Assembly (NCBI RefSeq): GCF_025860405.1
Contig: NZ_CP063785.1
Span: forward strand, 3,286,001 to 3,350,000
Direction: 5' to 3'
Length of the DNA stretch: 64,000 nt
Origin: Tolypothrix sp. PCC 7712
Lineage (GTDB): Bacteria > Cyanobacteriota > Cyanobacteriia > Cyanobacteriales > Nostocaceae
In this document: piece by piece, positions 27,703 through 37,283 of the stretch
How the letters are laid out: every line of letters starts with the position of its first letter
Numbering within the stretch: position 1 is the first letter of the stretch
Position numbers and translations under genes: made by a program
Notes under the pieces: generated by a model
What the model was told of the DNA's origin: nothing
Databases searched by the model: none
Seen by the model: the letters and a program-made list of their open reading frames with translations, nothing else

Positions 27703-28049
27703 AAACTATTCTCCATATTACACAAAGTGGACAATGGGAAGAGGCGAAAACACTCGGAAGTTACCGTGCTGATTCTCTGGAAACTGAGGGTTTTATCCAC
27801 TGTTCAGAAGCTAACCAAATCCTCAAAGTTGCAAATAGATTTTTCAAGCATCAAAAGGGATTGGTAATACTGTTTATTGATGCTGATCAAGTGAAAGCTG
27901 AGGTGCGTTATGAGGAGGCGGAAATAGGTGAGTTATTTCCTCATATTTATGGAAAGTTAAATATCGATGCAGTGTTTCAAGTAATTAATTTTGAATCTGG
28001 GGAAGATGGGTTGTTTAATTTACCGCGAGAGGTTTTAAATTTAAGTTAG
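27699..28049 (+). CDS. DUF952 domain protein
   Basis: 116 residues, one complete DUF952 domain: ILHITQSGQWEEAK (~4-17), SLETEGFIHCSEANQI (~27-42), a central VILFIDADQVKAEVRYE and FPHIYGKLNIDAVFQV near the end. Length is typical. The fold is related to ADP-ribosyltransferase-like small domains; activity is not established. It overlaps the KGK-like gene by 4 bases and the two are an evident operon. The hybrid kinase follows 200 bases later on the same strand. Confidence 0.85.
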   Translation: MKTILHITQSGQWEEAKTLGSYRADSLETEGFIHCSEANQILKVANRFFKHQKGLVILFIDADQVKAEVRYEEAEIGELFPHIYGKLNIDAVFQVINFESGEDGLFNLPREVLNLS

Positions 28050-28235
28050 CGAATCCCATAGTAAAATTACGAAAAGTCTGTGAAATGAAGAACTTAACGC
28101 TAATAAACGCTGAAAAATGTTAAGTAATAATACCTGACTAATCAGGTAGATTGTTGCTCGCGTAAATGTATGTAAATTATTATATTCTGCCTTTCCAGTT
28201 GGGAAATATAGGAAGTGAGCGCCCAACTCTAGGGA

Positions 28236-28242
28236 AAGGAGA
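28236..28242 (+). promoter_or_regulatory. Ribosome binding site deciding a GTG start
   Basis: AAAGGAG lies eight bases before GTG at 28250, ideal spacing. It moves the hybrid kinase start 28 codons downstream of the longest ORF (ATG at 28166) and places the kinase domain right at the N-terminus, as in related proteins. Confidence 0.75.
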
Positions 28243-28249
28243 AACGATA

Positions 28250-31200
28250 GTGTTAACCTCGATAATACCAGGTTATGACATACTAGAAATTATATCTGAA
28301 GGAATTAACACAACTGTTTACCGAGCTAGGTCGCAAAAAAACCAGCAGCGTGTAGTTCTGAAAGTTCTCAAGGCTGAATATCCCTCTTTTGAGCAAATTA
28401 CTCGCTTCAAGCACGAATATAAAACTACAGAAAATCTTAACTGTGAGGGTATTGTTAAAGTTTATAGCCTAGAGAGCTATCAAAATCGCCTGGTGTTAGT
28501 AGCAGAAGACTTTGGTGGTATCAGTCTCAAACAGTTTCTCTCTTTGCAGCAGCTTAGTGAAGCTAATTTTTTAAAGATTGCTGTGCAATTAGCTAAAGCG
28601 TTGTTATCGCTACATCAGAACCGCATTATTCATAAAGATATTAAACCTGCAAATATTATTGTTAATCCCCAGACTGGGATTGTGAAAATTACAGACTTTA
28701 GTATTGCGTCACATTTAGATAAAGAAACACCGCAACTGACAAATTCTCATCAATTGGAAGGGACAGTTGCTTATATGTCTCCTGAACAAACGGGGAGAAT
28801 GAATCGCGCTGTCGATTATCGCAGTGATTTTTATTCTTTGGGGATTACATTCTATGAAATCTTGACTGGTCAATTGCCTTTTGTAACTGACGATTTACTG
28901 GAGATGTTTCACTCTCATATTGCCAAGCCAGTTACACCAATTACCCAGTTAAAACCAGAAGTTTCGAGAACAATAGCCGCGATTGTCATGAAATTGATCG
29001 CGAAAAATGCTGAAGACCGCTATCAAAGTGCATTGGGACTATTAGCTGATTTAGAATTATGCCTTGAGCAATTAGAAACTACAGGTAATATTTCTAATTT
29101 TACCCCCGGACAACGCGATCGCACTTCTCAATTACTCATCCCCCAACAATTATATGGCAGAGAATCAGAAGCGATCGCCTTGCTGCAAGCCTTTGAGCGT
29201 ATTAGCCAAGGTACAAGCGAAATCATGTTGGTTTCTGGCTACTCTGGGATCGGGAAATCATCGCTGGTGAATGAGGTACATAAACCGATTGTCAGACAGA
29301 GGGGTTATTTTATTGATGGGAAATTTGATCAATTTAAACGCAATGTTCCCTATACTTCTGTGATTCAGGCTTTTCAATCTTTAATACAGCAATTATTAAC
29401 TGAAAGTAGCGACAGGTTAACAGCCTGGAAAGAGAAACTCCTGCAAGCGCTGGGTAGCAATAGTCAAGTAATTATTGATGTGATTCCAGAAGTGGAATTA
29501 ATTATTGGTAAACAGCCGGAAGTTCCACAGTTAGGCGCAGCTGAAAGCCTCAACCGCTTTCATCGCCTATTTCAGTCTTTTATTCAAGTTTTTGCTCAAC
29601 AATCCCACCCTTTAGTATTATTTCTTGATGATTTACAATGGGCTGATTCTGCTTCTTTAAAATTAATTCAAGTGTTAATGACTAATCCAGATAGTCATTA
29701 TTTGCTGTTAATTGGGGCATATAGAGATAATGAAGTCGGCCCCAGCCATCCATTAATCAAAACCTTAGAGGAAATAGCCCAAGCTGATACGGTTATTAAT
29801 AGTATTGTGTTACGCCCCTTAGAATTACCTTATGTCTATCAACTGCTGATAGATACTTTAGGCGATTCGGAAAAAATCTTTGAATTAGCGAAAGTCTTAT
29901 TTAATAAAACCCAAGGTAATCCTTTATTTTTAACCCAATTAATCAAAGCAATATATCAAGAGAATCTCCTACAATTCGATTTTAATCAAGGAATTTGGGG
30001 TTGGGATATACAGCAAATTCAAACAAAGAATCTGGTAGATAAAGATGTTGTCGAATTAGTTGCGAGAAACATTCAAAAGCTACCCGAAGCTACGCAAACA
30101 GCCCTACAATTAGCATCTTGTATTGGTAATCGTTTCAGTTTAGATGTATTGGCAACTGTCAGTAGTGATAATCTGCAAAGATTAGCAGAAGCTTTGCAAC
30201 CTGCTTTACAATTGGGCCTCATTTTACCTTTGAACAATGAATATCGTATACCTTTACTATTTGCCACCGAAGAGTTAGCGGTTTTAGATTTTGATGACTC
30301 TCATATTAGCTATAAATTTTTGCACGATCGCGTCCAGCAAGCTGCCTATTCTCTCATTCCTAACCATCAAAGAAAAGTTACGCATTTAAAAATTGGGCAG
30401 CAGTTGTTGCAAAATACCCCTCCTGAACAATTAGAGGAAAATATTTTTGATATTATTAATCAACTAAATGTGGGTGCTAGCTTAATCAGTAAGCCATCCC
30501 AAAAGCAACATTTGGCAGAATTAAATTTGCTAGCGGGGAGAAAAGCGAAAGCCGCTACAGCTTATTTAGTGGCGATCGCTTATTTAAATACTGGTATCAA
30601 AGTTTTAGCTGCAGATAGCTGGTTCAGTGAATATGACTTGACTTTAGCCTTGATGGTGGAAGCTGCAGAAGCAGCATATCTCGGTGGCGATTATCAGTTG
30701 ATGGAGAATTTAGCCAGTCAAGTATTGCAAAATGCCCGCACCCTACTTGATAAAGTAAAAATTTATGAGGTGAAGATTCAAGCTTATGTTGCCCAAAGTA
30801 AACAACCAGAAGCTATCAAAACAGCTTTAACTGTCTTAGAACTGTTGGGTGTGAGGTTCCCTGATGCACCTAGCGAAGGAGATATCAGCGAAAGTTTACA
30901 AGCAACGCAACTGATATTAGCAGGCAGAAGTTCTGAAGATTTAATCGATCTACCAGCAATGACAGATCCGCAAATTTTAGCAGTGATGCGGATTATCGCC
31001 ACTGTGACGGCGGCTGTATCTCAAGCCGTACCAATGCTGCTACCCTTAATTGTTTTTAAGCAGGTAAGACTATCAGTACAATATGGCAACGCACCAGTCT
31101 CCACTCTCGCCTACGCTTGGTATGGCGTGATTCTCTGTGGAGTCATCGCGGATATTGATGCAGGCGATCGCGCTGGTAAATTAGCATTAGGTTTGCTATC

Positions 31201-33667
31201 AAATATCCAGGGTAAAGCGCTGCAAACTAGTACTTTCAATATGATTTATCCGTTCGTGAAGCCGTGGAAGCATCATATTCGCAAGTCGTTACTACCTTTA
31301 CTAGATGCACATCATAATGGTTTAGAAACAGGGGATTTAGAATACTCCGCTTACTGTGCCTACAATTATTGCAGCCTTTCTTACTTCCTGGGCAAGGATT
31401 TGAAAACCCTAGAACCAGAGATGGCAATTTACAGTCAAGTTTTAGATAAAATCAAGCAGGAAGTAGCCCATAATTATCTCAAAGTCTTTCGCCAATCTGT
31501 ATTAAATCTGATCAGTGATGTCTCCTTCTCTGAGAAGTTAGCAGGTGTAGCATATAACGAAGAAACTATGCTACCGCTACATTTGCAAGCTAACGATCGC
31601 TATGCCATTGGTACTTTATACGTCAACAAATTAATTCTCTGTTATCTATTCGCTGAATATCAACAAGCCGCAGAAGTTGCTGATTTAGCAAAGGAATATT
31701 TAGATGGGATAACTGGTTCGTTTATGGTGCCAGTTTTCCACTTTTATGATTCTCTCACCCAGCTTGCTATGTTAGCCCATACCCCCATCTCACAAAAAGA
31801 AATTTTGTGGTTGCGGGTAATTGCTAACCAAGAAAAGCTGAAAACATGGGCAAATCATGCACCCATGAACCACAAGCATAAGTATTGCTTAGTTAAAGCC
31901 GAGTACCATCGCGCATTGGGTGAATATTTAGAAGCGATGGAATATTATGATCGCGCCATTGCTGGTGCTGCTGAACATGGTTACATTCAAGAAGAAGCAC
32001 TAGCAAATGAACGCGCCACCGAAATGTACATGTCAATGGGTAAGAAAAAAATTGCCCAAGTTTACATCACAGAAGCTTATTATGGTTACCACCGTTGGGG
32101 TAGTACAGCCAAAGTCAAACACCTAGAAAAACAATACCCCGATTTAATTCTTCGCAGCAATCATGCGATGTCTACGACGGGCTACGCCTACGCTTCTACT
32201 GGTAGCATCTCTAGAACATTCAAATTAGATGCATCTCTCAGTTCGCATTCGACAACTAGTAGTGGTATCAGCTTGGATATCGTCACAGTAGTCAAAGCGA
32301 GTGAGGCGATTAATAATGAAATCTCCTTAGAAAGTTTACCGCGCACGCTACTACATATCATTTTAGAAAATGCTGGCGCTCAAAAAGGTTGCTTAATTTT
32401 AGTCAAAGATGAGCAATTAATTATTGAAGCTATTGATAGCAGTATGATTGATTCCCAAATTACTTTGCTATCAACTCCTGTAGAAGAAAGCGAACTAGTA
32501 CCCAAAAAGCTGATCAATTATGTAGCGAGAACTCAGCAACCTTTAGTAATTAGAGATGCCAAACTCGATCCAGTTTCTAATAAAGATATTTACATTCAAA
32601 ATCATGAATGTAAATCCATATTATGTGTACCTATTTTTTATCAATCCAAGTTTATCGGTATATTTTACCTAGAGAATAATTTAATTACTGGTGCATTTAC
32701 ACCCGAACGGCTAGAACTGTTGAAAATACTCTCTTCTCAAGCTGCGATCGCGCTGAAAAATGCCCGTCTATATGCCAAAGAACAAGAAAAATCTCAGGAT
32801 TTAGCAGCAGCATTATTACAACTCCAACAAACTCAAACTCAACTTGTACATACAGAAAAAATTTCCTCTTTAGGGCAGTTAGTAGCGGGAGTTGCCCATG
32901 AAGTAAATAATCCGGTTAGCTTTATTTTTACTAACCTTACCCATGCCAGGCGCTATATCGAAGACTTAATTAATTTACTACATCTTTATCAACAGCATCT
33001 ACCTCATCCCCCAGCAGAAATTAAAGATGAAATTGAAGCGATAGATTTGGATTTTCTCTTAGAAGACTTACCGAATATGATTTCTTCCATGAAAGAGGGA
33101 ACCCATCGGATTCGAGATATTATGCAATCTCTACGCAATTTCTCACGCAAAGATGGCTTAGATAAAAAGGCGGTAAATATTCATGAGGGTATTGAAACCA
33201 CGCTGATGATTTTATCCCATCGCTTAAAGGCTTATCCTCATCGTCCAGCAATTCAGGTAGTTAAGAATTATGGCGATTTACCCTTGATTGCTTGTTATCC
33301 TGGGCAATTAAATCAGGTATTTATGAATTTACTAGCTAATGCTATTGATGCTTTAGAAGAATCTAATGAAGGTAAGAATTATGCTTTTATAGAACAGCAT
33401 CCCAATGTCATCATAATTTCTACCACAGTCAGCGATCAACAAGTAAAAATTTCGATTGCTGATAATGGGATGGGAATTCCAGAGTCAGTTAAGGAAAAAA
33501 TATTTCAAGCCTTTTTTAGCACTAAGCCAGAAGGTAAAGGTACAGGTTTAGGGTTATCTATTAGTCATCAAATAGTTACCAAAGTCCACAATGGTACTTT
33601 TGAGTGTGTTTCTTCCCCTGGTAAAGGTGCAGAGTTTATTATTCAGATTCCCATTGATAGGAATTAA
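28250..33667 (+). CDS. Giant hybrid Ser/Thr kinase - AAA ATPase - GAF - histidine kinase
   Basis: 1,805 residues from GTG at 28250. Order: Ser/Thr kinase domain (residues ~8-275) with VVLKVLK Lys38, catalytic loop HKDIKPANIIV, DFS in place of DFG, and the TVAYMSPEQTGRMNR activation segment; an AAA_16-type ATPase with Walker A SGYSGIGKSSLV and Walker B LVLFLDDLQWAD; a long helical TPR-like region; a GAF domain (~1375-1510); a coiled coil; and a histidine kinase core with GVAHEVNNP, NQVFMNLLANAID, DNGMGIP and GKGTGLGLS. This layout is common in Nostocales (PknA-like multidomain sensors) and probably integrates signals with no membrane segment. No partner regulator is adjacent. Confidence 0.92.
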   Translation: MLTSIIPGYDILEIISEGINTTVYRARSQKNQQRVVLKVLKAEYPSFEQITRFKHEYKTTENLNCEGIVKVYSLESYQNRLVLVAEDFGGISLKQFLSLQQLSEANFLKIAVQLAKALLSLHQNRIIHKDIKPANIIVNPQTGIVKITDFSIASHLDKETPQLTNSHQLEGTVAYMSPEQTGRMNRAVDYRSDFYSLGITFYEILTGQLPFVTDDLLEMFHSHIAKPVTPITQLKPEVSRTIAAIVMKLIAKNAEDRYQSALGLLADLELCLEQLETTGNISNFTPGQRDRTSQLLIPQQLYGRESEAIALLQAFERISQGTSEIMLVSGYSGIGKSSLVNEVHKPIVRQRGYFIDGKFDQFKRNVPYTSVIQAFQSLIQQLLTESSDRLTAWKEKLLQALGSNSQVIIDVIPEVELIIGKQPEVPQLGAAESLNRFHRLFQSFIQVFAQQSHPLVLFLDDLQWADSASLKLIQVLMTNPDSHYLLLIGAYRDNEVGPSHPLIKTLEEIAQADTVINSIVLRPLELPYVYQLLIDTLGDSEKIFELAKVLFNKTQGNPLFLTQLIKAIYQENLLQFDFNQGIWGWDIQQIQTKNLVDKDVVELVARNIQKLPEATQTALQLASCIGNRFSLDVLATVSSDNLQRLAEALQPALQLGLILPLNNEYRIPLLFATEELAVLDFDDSHISYKFLHDRVQQAAYSLIPNHQRKVTHLKIGQQLLQNTPPEQLEENIFDIINQLNVGASLISKPSQKQHLAELNLLAGRKAKAATAYLVAIAYLNTGIKVLAADSWFSEYDLTLALMVEAAEAAYLGGDYQLMENLASQVLQNARTLLDKVKIYEVKIQAYVAQSKQPEAIKTALTVLELLGVRFPDAPSEGDISESLQATQLILAGRSSEDLIDLPAMTDPQILAVMRIIATVTAAVSQAVPMLLPLIVFKQVRLSVQYGNAPVSTLAYAWYGVILCGVIADIDAGDRAGKLALGLLSNIQGKALQTSTFNMIYPFVKPWKHHIRKSLLPLLDAHHNGLETGDLEYSAYCAYNYCSLSYFLGKDLKTLEPEMAIYSQVLDKIKQEVAHNYLKVFRQSVLNLISDVSFSEKLAGVAYNEETMLPLHLQANDRYAIGTLYVNKLILCYLFAEYQQAAEVADLAKEYLDGITGSFMVPVFHFYDSLTQLAMLAHTPISQKEILWLRVIANQEKLKTWANHAPMNHKHKYCLVKAEYHRALGEYLEAMEYYDRAIAGAAEHGYIQEEALANERATEMYMSMGKKKIAQVYITEAYYGYHRWGSTAKVKHLEKQYPDLILRSNHAMSTTGYAYASTGSISRTFKLDASLSSHSTTSSGISLDIVTVVKASEAINNEISLESLPRTLLHIILENAGAQKGCLILVKDEQLIIEAIDSSMIDSQITLLSTPVEESELVPKKLINYVARTQQPLVIRDAKLDPVSNKDIYIQNHECKSILCVPIFYQSKFIGIFYLENNLITGAFTPERLELLKILSSQAAIALKNARLYAKEQEKSQDLAAALLQLQQTQTQLVHTEKISSLGQLVAGVAHEVNNPVSFIFTNLTHARRYIEDLINLLHLYQQHLPHPPAEIKDEIEAIDLDFLLEDLPNMISSMKEGTHRIRDIMQSLRNFSRKDGLDKKAVNIHEGIETTLMILSHRLKAYPHRPAIQVVKNYGDLPLIACYPGQLNQVFMNLLANAIDALEESNEGKNYAFIEQHPNVIIISTTVSDQQVKISIADNGMGIPESVKEKIFQAFFSTKPEGKGTGLGLSISHQIVTKVHNGTFECVSSPGKGAEFIIQIPIDRN

Positions 33668-33986
33668 AAATTAGGTAATCTTATAATACAATGCAATACA
33701 GTTCAGTTAAGAAAATTAATTGACAACGAAACCAAAAAACTAGTTACTCAACAAAAAACTGAACAATAATTTTGGAGGGGGTTTGGGGGACGCAACCGTC
33801 ACCCAATCGGGGGTTTGGGGGAGAATCCCCCAAGTGACAAATCAATTACTAAATATGAACTGTATCGTCTCATAACATACTTTGGTATAGGCTGGTAATG
33901 GGTAATTAGAAAAATTAAATACCCAATATTAGAATACCGTTGAGAATTAAATGGTGCGTTGCGCTGCGCGACAACACACCCTACTT
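33668..33986. other. Intergenic region with dispersed repeats
   Basis: 319 bases between convergent genes. 33768-33850 is a GGAGGGGGTTTGGGGGA repeat, related to one at 46470-46545. 33950-33985 carries ATGGTGCGTTGCGCTGCGCG...ACACCCTAC, a Nostocales dispersed repeat also seen near 42238. No gene. Confidence 0.6.
33768..33856 (+). repeat. Dispersed GGAGGGGGTTTG repeat, copy A
   Basis: Begins TAATTTTGGAGGGGGTTTGG and ends TGACAAATCAATTACTAA. The same ends bracket a variant at 46468-46550. Contains the inner inverted repeat GGGGGA...TCCCCC. Confidence 0.6.
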
Positions 33987-36434
33987 TTATTCGGTTAATC
34001 CCCATTCCCACTTGAGTGTTTCTAGTTTGGGATTTTTGACACTCAATCTTTTACATTCATCCAAAAACTCTTTTACCTGTTCTTCGTTGAGAGTTAAACC
34101 ACCTTCTTGCAAATTATGAATGTAAGTGATGATATCCGCAGTTGTTAGTGATGCACTGATTTCTTCTAGCCAAACTGCATTTCTCACTTCTCTACACACC
34201 AATTCGATATCAGATGAGGTAAACCTAGTACTTTTTTCGGCTAGCATTTCAAAGTTAATTATCTGATTGAAATCAATTTTTGCTAGATAATGTTGGAATA
34301 ATTCTATCCTTTCTGATTGATCAGGGGGAAAGATAGGAATTTTCCAATCTAATCTACCAGAACGCTTTAAGGCGCTATCTATACCACTTAAATAATTAGT
34401 TGCACCTATCACAATTACATTGCTATTTCGCAGATTATTTAATTCTATTAATAATTGGTTAATTGTCGCCTTTTGGTCTGTATGGGCGCTGTCTTCATGA
34501 CGGTTAAAGCCAATACTATCTAACTCATCAATAAATAAAACTGAGGGAGATTTCTTTTTCGCTTGAGCAAAGATATCTCGAATATTTTTCTGACTTTGCC
34601 CTATCCATACACTGATAATATCAGCAGGGGAGAATTTAAAGAAATATCTGCCAGATTCATTAGCGAATGCATTTGCTAACAGAGTTTTACCACATCCAGG
34701 TAAGCCGTAGAAAAGAATCCCACTAATTGCATCTTGATAGCCTTTAGATTGTAGCCTCAAAAGTTTGCTTAATTTTTCCTTTTCTTCCTTCAAACCTTTA
34801 ACTTGGCTAAAATCAAGCTTGGTTTCTGGGAGGCGTTGAGTTAAGGGATAAGTCGGGGTTAAACTGCGTTTTTTAGCTGCATATTCAAAAGCTGGATATT
34901 CAAGTGCATCAAAAGATACTGGAACTAATTGATGATTTTCATAATCCGGTGCCATAACCACAATTTTAAAAGTATTATCATAATAACCAGCTAGTTTATA
35001 TTCGAGAACTTCTTTAATCTTTTTAATCTGGTAAGAGTTACGTGCAATCTCAAAACCAGGAAATACTAACCACACAGTATTTAATTTATTCGGCCAGACT
35101 TTGGATTTTTGTAAAATTCTTCTGAGTGAATCCAAGAACAGATTATTATCCTGAAATTCTTGATACTTCAGAGTTTCGATTTCCACAATTACCTGATTAT
35201 CTACATATACAGGAATGATTTCGCTTTGATATTCTTCATATTCATAGCTATCTTCATCATCATTTGTGTCCTGATCTCTGGAACTTAATTCTACTTCACA
35301 TTGAATTTTAGACAAATCATAGCCTAAAGCTTCTAAGGTTTTAATCGCAAAATATTTGAGATAAATATATTCTGTACTTTCTTCTCGCCACTTCAAACTA
35401 TAAAAATGTTCGGCTTTCATGCCAATTAATAGCTGAGAATCAGCTAAGATTTGCGCTTTTTGTAATTCTAGAAAGTAATTTAATAAAGATACCTCATCTT
35501 CTTCCATCTCATAACGCGGAAGTTCTAACAAGAGACGGAAATGAGCATAAATTTCTTCTTTATGCTGAATAGCAGCTTCGTTGGGATATTTGCATCGTAG
35601 AGTAAAGGTAAAAGGAATTTTACTAGCTACTCTATCTACCAAATAGCCTAAAGCATCTTCTTGTTGCTGTGCTTGAATTTCTGATACAGGTGGGCAATGA
35701 AATACTATAAATAATTGTTCAGAATTATATTTGTTGGCGTAGACTGATATCTGTTCAAACTGCTCATCAAATTTTTCGCAATCTAGTAAATCTAAGCCAG
35801 TAGTGCCGAGAATCACACTAGTCATTGTAGAAAAATAAAAGTGATAAATATTAGCACCAGATAGGGAATAATCATCATCGTCATCATCGTCATCAGTAGT
35901 AATATTTGTATTGAATTTTTGATTCGATGCTGTCGGGATATTATTATTACCTCTATATTGATATTTTCTAATTAATTCATAATTTAAGATTTTAGTCACA
36001 ACATCAGAAAAGAAATCTTCTACTTGGGGAATGAGAAAAATTCCTACTGGTTGATTTGAGTCTAAACAAGCTTGAAACCTTTCATATTCTTGCTCAGAAC
36101 CGAAATCAAATAAGTAATAGAAAAAATCATGCTTAACTGGAAATGCTGCACTTAATTTACTAAAAATTGGTTGCACATCAGCAATTTGCACATCAGGAGT
36201 AACATCTTGAAGAGAAATAGCCAGTTTAGTATCTAAAGGAATATACAAATCAAATAGGGGATCTGTGCAAAGTCCCAATTCAGCTAGCGCATTATTAAAA
36301 TTATCGACAAAAGCTTGACTACGACGCTGGTAGCCCAACTGTTCCATAATGGTTTTGACGCGGAGGCTTTTTTGAGTTCTACCAGTTCGCTGAAGTTCAT
36401 TTTTAATTGAGCGTAAGTAGCCTGTATATGACAT
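33987..36434 (-). CDS. Large AAA+ ATPase, FtsH/Cdc48-like ATPase module, no protease
   Basis: 815 residues from ATG at 36434 (MSYTGYLRSIKNE); a longer frame to 36500 adds 22 unlikely residues. N-terminus: a helical, possibly DNA- or partner-binding segment (SLRVKTIMEQLGYQRRSQAFVDNFNNAL). A run of seven Asp sits near residue 188, encoded by GTCATCATC-type triplets. A middle region has beta-rich IIPVYVDNQVIVEIETL. The C-terminal AAA module has Walker A LFYGLPGCGKTLLA, Walker B SVLFIDELDSIG, sensor-like VIVIGATNYLSGID and the arginine-bearing ALKRSGRLD. It lacks the FtsH HEXXH protease and membrane helices. Probably an unfoldase or remodeller. It stands alone. Confidence 0.8.
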   Translation of the reverse strand: MSYTGYLRSIKNELQRTGRTQKSLRVKTIMEQLGYQRRSQAFVDNFNNALAELGLCTDPLFDLYIPLDTKLAISLQDVTPDVQIADVQPIFSKLSAAFPVKHDFFYYLFDFGSEQEYERFQACLDSNQPVGIFLIPQVEDFFSDVVTKILNYELIRKYQYRGNNNIPTASNQKFNTNITTDDDDDDDDYSLSGANIYHFYFSTMTSVILGTTGLDLLDCEKFDEQFEQISVYANKYNSEQLFIVFHCPPVSEIQAQQQEDALGYLVDRVASKIPFTFTLRCKYPNEAAIQHKEEIYAHFRLLLELPRYEMEEDEVSLLNYFLELQKAQILADSQLLIGMKAEHFYSLKWREESTEYIYLKYFAIKTLEALGYDLSKIQCEVELSSRDQDTNDDEDSYEYEEYQSEIIPVYVDNQVIVEIETLKYQEFQDNNLFLDSLRRILQKSKVWPNKLNTVWLVFPGFEIARNSYQIKKIKEVLEYKLAGYYDNTFKIVVMAPDYENHQLVPVSFDALEYPAFEYAAKKRSLTPTYPLTQRLPETKLDFSQVKGLKEEKEKLSKLLRLQSKGYQDAISGILFYGLPGCGKTLLANAFANESGRYFFKFSPADIISVWIGQSQKNIRDIFAQAKKKSPSVLFIDELDSIGFNRHEDSAHTDQKATINQLLIELNNLRNSNVIVIGATNYLSGIDSALKRSGRLDWKIPIFPPDQSERIELFQHYLAKIDFNQIINFEMLAEKSTRFTSSDIELVCREVRNAVWLEEISASLTTADIITYIHNLQEGGLTLNEEQVKEFLDECKRLSVKNPKLETLKWEWGLTE

Positions 36435-36677
36435 TTTGTATTTTCTAGTCGTAATTGTTAAGCAAGCATCCCTAAGGGTAGCAAGTATATAATTCCCCAC
36501 GCGAGATGTCTAGTTAACTTACACAGGCGATCGCACCTTACAAGTATCGCGACAGCATCAACCTATTTGTCAAGCAGACATACTTACTCCATATCTTTGA
36601 CATACGCCTCAGTTATTCTTCTGAATAACAAGTTTAGCTCGATAGATTTATTAAGTGTTTTTCAAGAGGTTAATAAT

Positions 36678-37157
36678 ATGAAACAGTTAGTTTCTCAAAG
36701 CTGGCTGGGAATGGCAAGTGCAACATTTTTGGTTTGCTTATCTCAACCTCTAATGGCACTTGTACCCAATAATGTGGGAGTAATTCTCAACAGTGGTTCC
36801 ACAAATACCATTGGTTACCGGATTTATGTTTCTCCCAATGGAGAAGCCAATTATGTCGATGGAAATGGTTCTGGTAAAGGTAAACTTCCGGAAAAATTAA
36901 CGAACCGATTCTTCCGTGATTTAAAAGCTGCTGAACCATTATCCGACTTACCAGTGAAGCCCAACTGCGTCAAGTCCACTTCTTTTGGCACAACGACTAC
37001 TGTCAATTTAGGTAGTCAGCAATCCACAGATATTAGCTGTCCTGGTAATGCTAAAGCTAGGCGTTTAGATAATGATGCGATCGCAATTGCTAAAGCTTTA
37101 AAAGTTACCAATGTTCCTAATAGTAAAGGCAAACCTTTACCACCTCAGAATTTTTAA
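36678..37157 (+). CDS. Small exported protein, function unknown
   Basis: 159 residues from ATG at 36678, chosen because AAGAGG lies nine bases upstream and a signal peptide follows (MKQLVSQSWLGMASATFLVCLS...MALVP). The longer frame from 36567 has no such features. The mature part has GYRIYVSPNGEANYVDGNGSGKGKLP, two Cys (PNCVKS, DISCPG) that could form a disulfide, and the end NSKGKPLPPQNF. No known domain is recognised. It probably resides in the periplasm or outside. It converges on hcp, sharing a bidirectional hairpin terminator. Confidence 0.7.
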   Translation: MKQLVSQSWLGMASATFLVCLSQPLMALVPNNVGVILNSGSTNTIGYRIYVSPNGEANYVDGNGSGKGKLPEKLTNRFFRDLKAAEPLSDLPVKPNCVKSTSFGTTTTVNLGSQQSTDISCPGNAKARRLDNDAIAIAKALKVTNVPNSKGKPLPPQNF

Positions 37158-37238
37158 TTCAATTTACATTTTGAAGTTGCTTGTGTAGACAATTTTATTG
37201 CCAACATAAAAGCTGATTCCTCTAATAGCTATTGATAA

Positions 37239-37270
37239 AAAAGAGAGACGAATTTGCTTCGCCTCTCTTT
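37239..37270. terminator. Bidirectional hairpin between the small exported protein gene and hcp
   Basis: 13-bp stem AAAGAGAGACGAA / TTCGCCTCTCTTT with one wobble mismatch and a short loop, with A-rich and T-rich flanks. It suits termination of hcp on the minus strand and of the convergent plus-strand gene. Confidence 0.7.
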
Positions 37271-37283
37271 CTCTATAGTATCT

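Noticed and set aside
28166..28249. Earlier ATG for the hybrid kinase
   Set aside because: A strong AAAGGAG at ideal spacing supports GTG at 28250, which places the kinase domain at the N-terminus.
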